From Planococcus sp. (in: firmicutes) (GTDB lineage: Bacteria > Bacillota > Bacilli > Bacillales_A > Planococcaceae): DNA of 7,266 nucleotides. Positions 5,611-7,266 of this stretch are shown piece after piece (positions within the stretch are counted from its first letter, which is position 1; every line of letters begins with the position of its first letter). The stretch lies in NCBI GenBank assembly GCA_030147225.1, contig JASLAI010000106.1:1-7266 (forward strand). Reading direction: 5' to 3'. Both the position numbers and the translations under genes were made by a program. Under the pieces are notes generated by a model. The model ran no database searches and was not told the DNA's origin. It saw only the letters and a program-made list of their open reading frames with translations.

Positions 5611-5832
5611 ATGGACTTATCAAAACCATCACCAGAAAACGTCAGCTTTATGATCGAAGAAATAAAATCGAAATTGCGAATGGTCAATGTAGATGCTATG
5701 AAAGCTGAGCATTTCAATGCTTCGCAATATGAAGACTTGCGGGAGCTTTATGAAATGGTCGCCAACCGCGATAAATTCAGTACAAGCGAAATGCAGGCCA
5801 TTGCCACAGAACTTGGTTCTTTGCGTAAATAA
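5611..5832 (+). CDS. yfkK: DUF1128/UPF0435 family protein (YfkK-like)
   Basis: A 73-residue soluble, mostly helical protein matching the UPF0435/DUF1128 family in length (B. subtilis YfkK is about 71 aa) and pattern: [17 protein letters not shown] (residues 10-26), then [19 protein letters not shown] (32-50) and [18 protein letters not shown] (56-73). The function of the family is unknown. Start: AGGA at 5600-5603, seven bases before ATG. It has no obvious promoter of its own (TTGAAT at 5561 has a poor -10) and is followed by a strong terminator four bases after the stop, so it is the last gene after the symporter. Confidence 0.9.
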   Translation: MDLSKPSPENVSFMIEEIKSKLRMVNVDAMKAEHFNASQYEDLRELYEMVANRDKFSTSEMQAIATELGSLRK

Positions 5833-5835
5833 GAA

Positions 5836-5879
5836 AAAAATGCCTTGAAGGAGAAAATCCTTCAAGGCATTTTTGTTTT
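5836..5879. terminator. Strong bidirectional intrinsic terminator
   Basis: A perfect 17-bp stem AAAAATGCCTTGAAGGA paired with its complement (5836-5852 with 5858-5874), a GAAAA loop, then TTTTTGTTTT. On the minus strand it ends in TTTTTTTCTTATTT, so it also serves the convergent methyltransferase gene whose stop is 36 bases away. Confidence 0.93.
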
Positions 5880-5914
5880 GCTGAAATTGGACCTGTAGAA
5901 CCTTGACGGCTTCC

Positions 5915-6901
5915 TCAGCTCTTCTTTTCATACTGAACAATGTACCATCCGCCTTCTTTTATGACGGTTTGGATGCTGAGCAGCTCGAGGCCTGCCTGTT
6001 CTCCCCATTCGGCTAGTTCTTCACGGGTCGGCAGACGGTAGAGGTTATCAAACGATGAGAAGAAGCTGTTGAAGACATTGGCGAATGGTGGGCTGTCGCT
6101 GTCACCAGCAATCGGTGTCACCACAGACAATATTCCTTCATCTTTGATCCAACTGGCCAGTTCGGTGAATAGGTCCTGGCGTTTTTCGAGGTCGATATAG
6201 TGGATGACATTATTCATCATGACCATGCCTTGTTTTTCGGCAGGTTCATACTGCCAAAGATCAGCGTTTTCAATTGAAATATTTTCGTTATCCGCGGTCA
6301 AGACTTTAGCGACTTCCGTCACCGCCGGACTGATTTCAATTCCAGTGAAATGTGTGTTTGGAAAGCGTTCAGCCAACTTTTTGATGTAGCCCCCTTCACC
6401 ACAACCGATATCCAATACCGTTTTAATGTCGGTTCCTTTTAAACGTCTGGACATTTTTGGCAGCGCTAAAACTTCCAGAAGACGACTTGTCTCCGCAACT
6501 GTTGGTGCATGCTTTTCTTCATCGAAATGGAGGCGTTCCTGCTTGCGCATCATATCGGGGTAATTTAATAATGTGGGGATGTGCAATTCCATCATTTCCT
6601 TCAGTAGCACTCCCGAAGAGTTATTGCCTTTAGGTTTCGGCAGTTTCCAGGCATTCCAGGTTTTGTAGCGATTTCTTCCTGCTTCTTTCAAATGACCGAT
6701 CGATACCCCGACGCTGACCCATTGGTTTAATAAGTCTTTGTCTAACTTCAGTGCATCAGCGACATCCTCTTTACTCATCGGACGCTCGAACGCTTTAAAT
6801 AAATCCAATTCATAGCCGACATATGCATGCCAGCTGTATAAAAAAGGTTCATTGCGTTTCATATACATTCTTGCTTTAAACATTTTCATGACATCAATCA
6901 T
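5915..6901 (-). CDS. Class I SAM-dependent methyltransferase with N-terminal dimerisation-like domain
   Basis: A 328-residue cytoplasmic protein. Residues 1-85 are helical with a winged-helix-like run (LFKAFERPMSKEDVADALKL, 34-53; then a GHLKEAGRNRYKT wing, 69-81), as in the dimerisation domain of small-molecule O-methyltransferases. The Rossmann domain begins at VLDIGCGEGGY (162-172, motif I), with the acidic ribose-binding E189 in GIEIS, NADLW (212-216, motif III) and MMNNVIHYIDL (228-238, motif IV). The size and layout favour a small-molecule O- or N-methyltransferase over an RNA or DNA enzyme; the substrate is unknown. The ATG at 6901 is chosen because GGAGGG lies seven bases upstream; the open frame extends to 7039 only by overlapping the preceding gene. 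Its ATG overlaps the stop of that gene (ATGA), so the two are translationally coupled. Confidence 0.88.
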   Translation of the reverse strand: MIDVMKMFKARMYMKRNEPFLYSWHAYVGYELDLFKAFERPMSKEDVADALKLDKDLLNQWVSVGVSIGHLKEAGRNRYKTWNAWKLPKPKGNNSSGVLLKEMMELHIPTLLNYPDMMRKQERLHFDEEKHAPTVAETSRLLEVLALPKMSRRLKGTDIKTVLDIGCGEGGYIKKLAERFPNTHFTGIEISPAVTEVAKVLTADNENISIENADLWQYEPAEKQGMVMMNNVIHYIDLEKRQDLFTELASWIKDEGILSVVTPIAGDSDSPPFANVFNSFFSSFDNLYRLPTREELAEWGEQAGLELLSIQTVIKEGGWYIVQYEKKS

Positions 6902-7266
6902 TGGAGTCCCTCCGCTTTCCATGGATAATCTTCTTCCGGTGTATAATACTTTAATTCTTTTCTGTCTTTGCTCAAATCTTTCATGCGGACGGGCATGATG
7001 CCCCCTTGAATAAAGCGGTCGCGGAAGTTTTCCTTCCACATGCCAAGCCCCGAAACGTTCAGCATCTGCTTAAAATGAAGTATCGGGTCTTCCTCCATAC
7101 GCTCAAATGTCCTCTGCCGGATATAACTCACCGGTTTGTATGGGAATGAGTAAGCCAGTGCGGCTAAATGGCTAAGCTGGATGACATGGTCTGCCCGTTT
7201 GTAGCGAACTGTTTCATACCAGTTCAAGTTATTTGAATCCAGCTTTCCCTGCTCGAACATGTCCGC
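6898..7266 (-). CDS. C-terminal part of an unassigned protein, possibly FAD-dependent monooxygenase (partial)
   Basis: The frame is open from the right edge to a TGA at 6900-6898, giving at least 122 residues. The first ATG (7260) has no visible ribosome site and the frame continues beyond it (Ala-Asp), so this is probably the 3' end of a longer gene. Residues after that ATG include LNWYETVRYKRADHVIQLSH, which resembles the 'YE..RR.RA..VQ.LS' helix near the C-terminus of UbiH/salicylate-hydroxylase-type FAD monooxygenases; the tail is basic and ends YPWKAEGLQ. The FAD-binding motifs would lie outside the window, so the family call is a guess from this one block. The ATGA overlap with the methyltransferase gene shows they form one operon. 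Confidence 0.45.
   Translation of the reverse strand, partial: ADMFEQGKLDSNNLNWYETVRYKRADHVIQLSHLAALAYSFPYKPVSYIRQRTFERMEEDPILHFKQMLNVSGLGMWKENFRDRFIQGGIMPVRMKDLSKDRKELKYYTPEEDYPWKAEGLQ

Noticed and set aside
6902..7039. 46-residue N-terminal extension of the methyltransferase
   Set aside because: It overlaps the upstream gene in another frame, while a good GGAGGG site and an ATGA junction mark the ATG at 6901.

Overview
The window looks like chromosomal DNA of a low-GC Gram-positive bacterium. It shows strong AGGAGG-type ribosome binding sites, SigA- and SigB-type promoter motifs, and intrinsic terminators between most genes. The set of families (YtxH, YihY/BrkB of the YfkH type, DUF1128/YfkK, a YfkF-like exporter, an SE1561-family small protein) fits Bacillales. 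From recall of protein style, Planococcaceae (Planococcus or a relative) is the best guess; this was not checked against a database.

Layout: the last 20 codons of a TrmA-family 23S rRNA methyltransferase (+) end in a strong bidirectional terminator (62-102) shared with a convergent MFS transporter (-, 114-1292). An OsmC-family gene (+, 1372-1752) diverges from the MFS gene and has its own terminator. Then comes about 390 bases without a protein gene, holding a GC-rich island (about 1897-2000) inside AT-rich DNA that may be a small RNA. A 62-codon SE1561-family gene (+, 2143-2331) has its own SigA-type promoter and a textbook terminator. Next on the minus strand is a two-gene unit: a YtxH-domain protein (3451-4002) behind a good SigB-type promoter, followed by a YihY/BrkB membrane protein (2538-3374). 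Divergent from it are an alanine/sodium symporter-family carrier (+, 4191-5552) and a DUF1128/UPF0435 protein (+, 5611-5832). A bidirectional terminator (5836-5879) separates these from a minus-strand pair: a SAM-dependent methyltransferase with an N-terminal helical, probably dimerising, domain (5915-6901) and, overlapping it by an ATGA junction, the C-terminal part of a protein that may be an FAD-dependent oxygenase (6898-7266, running off the window).

Most of this is housekeeping or stress-envelope DNA. The parts that deserve a second look are the unexplained island at 1897-2000, the SigB-type YtxH-BrkB unit with its tandem 21-bp repeat tail, the translationally coupled oxygenase(?)-methyltransferase pair at the right edge, and a 17-codon leader ORF whose stop overlaps the symporter start. 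I see no mobile element, CRISPR array, tRNA or rRNA gene.
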